Positions 63,454 to 64,000 of a stretch of 64,000 nt of DNA are shown here, in pieces (the stretch's first letter is position 1; every line of letters starts with the position of its first letter). Below the pieces are notes generated by a model that worked only from the letters and a program-made list of their open reading frames with translations, was not told the DNA's origin and did not search any database. Source of the stretch: Rhodovulum sp. ES.010 (GTDB lineage: Bacteria; Pseudomonadota; Alphaproteobacteria; Rhodobacterales; Rhodobacteraceae); the NCBI RefSeq assembly GCF_900142935.1, contig NZ_FSRS01000001.1:2490001-2554000 (forward strand), in the 5' to 3' direction. The position numbers were made by a program, and so were the translations under genes.

Positions 63454-64000
63454 TCAGATGTCGAGGTCCAGCCCCTCGACCTGCTCGGGCGTGACGTAGC
63501 CCAGCGAGCCGGACATCATGTAGTCGAGCTGGATCTTGAACACGCGCGCCGCGTTCGGATCGCGGTTGGCGTATTTGAACCAGATCGGCACCGCGACCTC
63601 GGTCAGCAGTTCGACGTCGTCCTGGGTCAGGCGCGTGACCTCGGTGCCGTCGGCCTCGAACTTGGCCCAGGCCTCCTGGTCGGCAGCCTGGATCGCGGCG
63701 TGGTGCATGTCCGAATAGGTGTGCGTCTCCATCTCGACGAATTGCTGCATCTCGGGGCTCAGCGCGTCCCAGGCCTGCTGGCGCACGGTGATATCCATCA
63801 GGTCGACCGGCTGGTAGACCGACATGAAGCCCGGAGGGCCCATCGAGATGTAGTCGGTCACCTGGCTGAAGCCCAGCGCGTAGTTGACCGCCGGGCCGAC
63901 GTAGTCCGCCACGTCGATGGTGCCCTTTTCCAGCGCCGGGAAGATCTCGGACCCGGGCAGAACCGTGGTTTCCGCCCCGATCTCGGTGAACACCTCGGCC
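63454..64000 (-). CDS. dctP: TRAP transporter substrate-binding protein DctP (5' part beyond window)
   Basis: This is the C-terminal 181 residues of a DctP-type periplasmic binding protein, open to the right edge. Visible parts are LPGSEIFPALEKGTIDVADY, GPPGFMSVYQPVDLM and the helical tail ending VTPEQVEGLDLDI. The EIFPALEKGTID pattern is typical of the keto-acid / lactate-type TRAP binding proteins. It is the first gene of the TRAP operon seen here, with a stem-loop before dctQ. The ligand-contact residues of the N-lobe are outside the window. Confidence 0.9.
   Translation of the reverse strand, partial: AEVFTEIGAETTVLPGSEIFPALEKGTIDVADYVGPAVNYALGFSQVTDYISMGPPGFMSVYQPVDLMDITVRQQAWDALSPEMQQFVEMETHTYSDMHHAAIQAADQEAWAKFEADGTEVTRLTQDDVELLTEVAVPIWFKYANRDPNAARVFKIQLDYMMSGSLGYVTPEQVEGLDLDI

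Noticed and set aside
61107..63494. A plus-strand open frame of 795 codons opposite the TRAP permeases
   Set aside because: The product is an Arg/His/Asp-rich shadow of hydrophobic codons on the other strand.

Overview
The window is high-GC, densely packed bacterial chromosome. I read it as an alphaproteobacterium of the Rhodobacterales (Roseobacter/Rhodobacter type). The grounds are a CcrM-type GANTC methyltransferase next to rnhB, a Rhodobacter-type porin, DUF3576, DUF2125 and DUF4170 proteins, a Kdo/lipid A operon, and both tripartite tricarboxylate (TTT) and TRAP transporters. No insertion sequence, integrase, prophage gene, CRISPR array or rRNA was seen. No gene-free stretch exceeds about 250 bases. 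Long antisense reading frames are common because of the GC content and were left out.

Layout. 1-5.8 kb: amidase (cut by the left edge), UbiH-type hydroxylase, a frameshifted PHB-depolymerase-like esterase, and a Trm112-like / Lon-N-domain / thioredoxin-TPR gene set. 5.8-16.6 kb: exonuclease III, a soluble chemoreceptor, an alanine:cation symporter, an OmpR-type regulator, GTP cyclohydrolase II, an L,D-transpeptidase, a YggS protein, a TPR-sulfotransferase and a porin. 16.8-26.8 kb: DUF3576 lipoprotein, leuS-lptE-holA, a GST, a flavoprotein, a small HNH protein, crotonase plus SDR, and DUF2125. 26.9-31.5 kb: pmbA, cysQ, DUF4170, waaA and lpxK, a Kdo/lipid A group. 31.5-37.7 kb: a CaiB-type CoA-transferase, DsbA, DUF721, mutY, an NAD(P)-binding protein, ccrM and rnhB. 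37.8-41.1 kb: four poorly characterised secreted or membrane proteins, one of which joins two membrane helices to a C-terminal winged-helix-like domain.

41.1-56.2 kb is the most distinctive part: twelve genes all on the minus strand with short gaps or overlaps. In transcription order they encode an IclR regulator, zinc alcohol dehydrogenase, FAD subunit, a fused [2Fe-2S]/Mo-cofactor subunit, a separate C-terminal Mo subunit, a TIM-barrel isomerase/epimerase, TctC, TctB, TctA, an IolD-like ThDP enzyme, an aldehyde dehydrogenase and an IlvD/Edd sugar-acid dehydratase. I infer uptake by the TTT system followed by oxidation, ring or C-C cleavage, dehydration and final aldehyde oxidation of a polyol, cyclitol or sugar-acid-like compound. 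The substrate is not known.

56.3-60.7 kb: a short BLUF photoreceptor with a good promoter, tRNA-Arg(CCU), a LacI-type regulator and a three-gene glycolipid operon (GT2, LAB_N protein, GT39). 60.7-64 kb: a TRAP transporter operon (dctM, an unusually long dctQ, and dctP cut by the right edge). Stem-loops lie between genes in both the catabolic and the TRAP operon.
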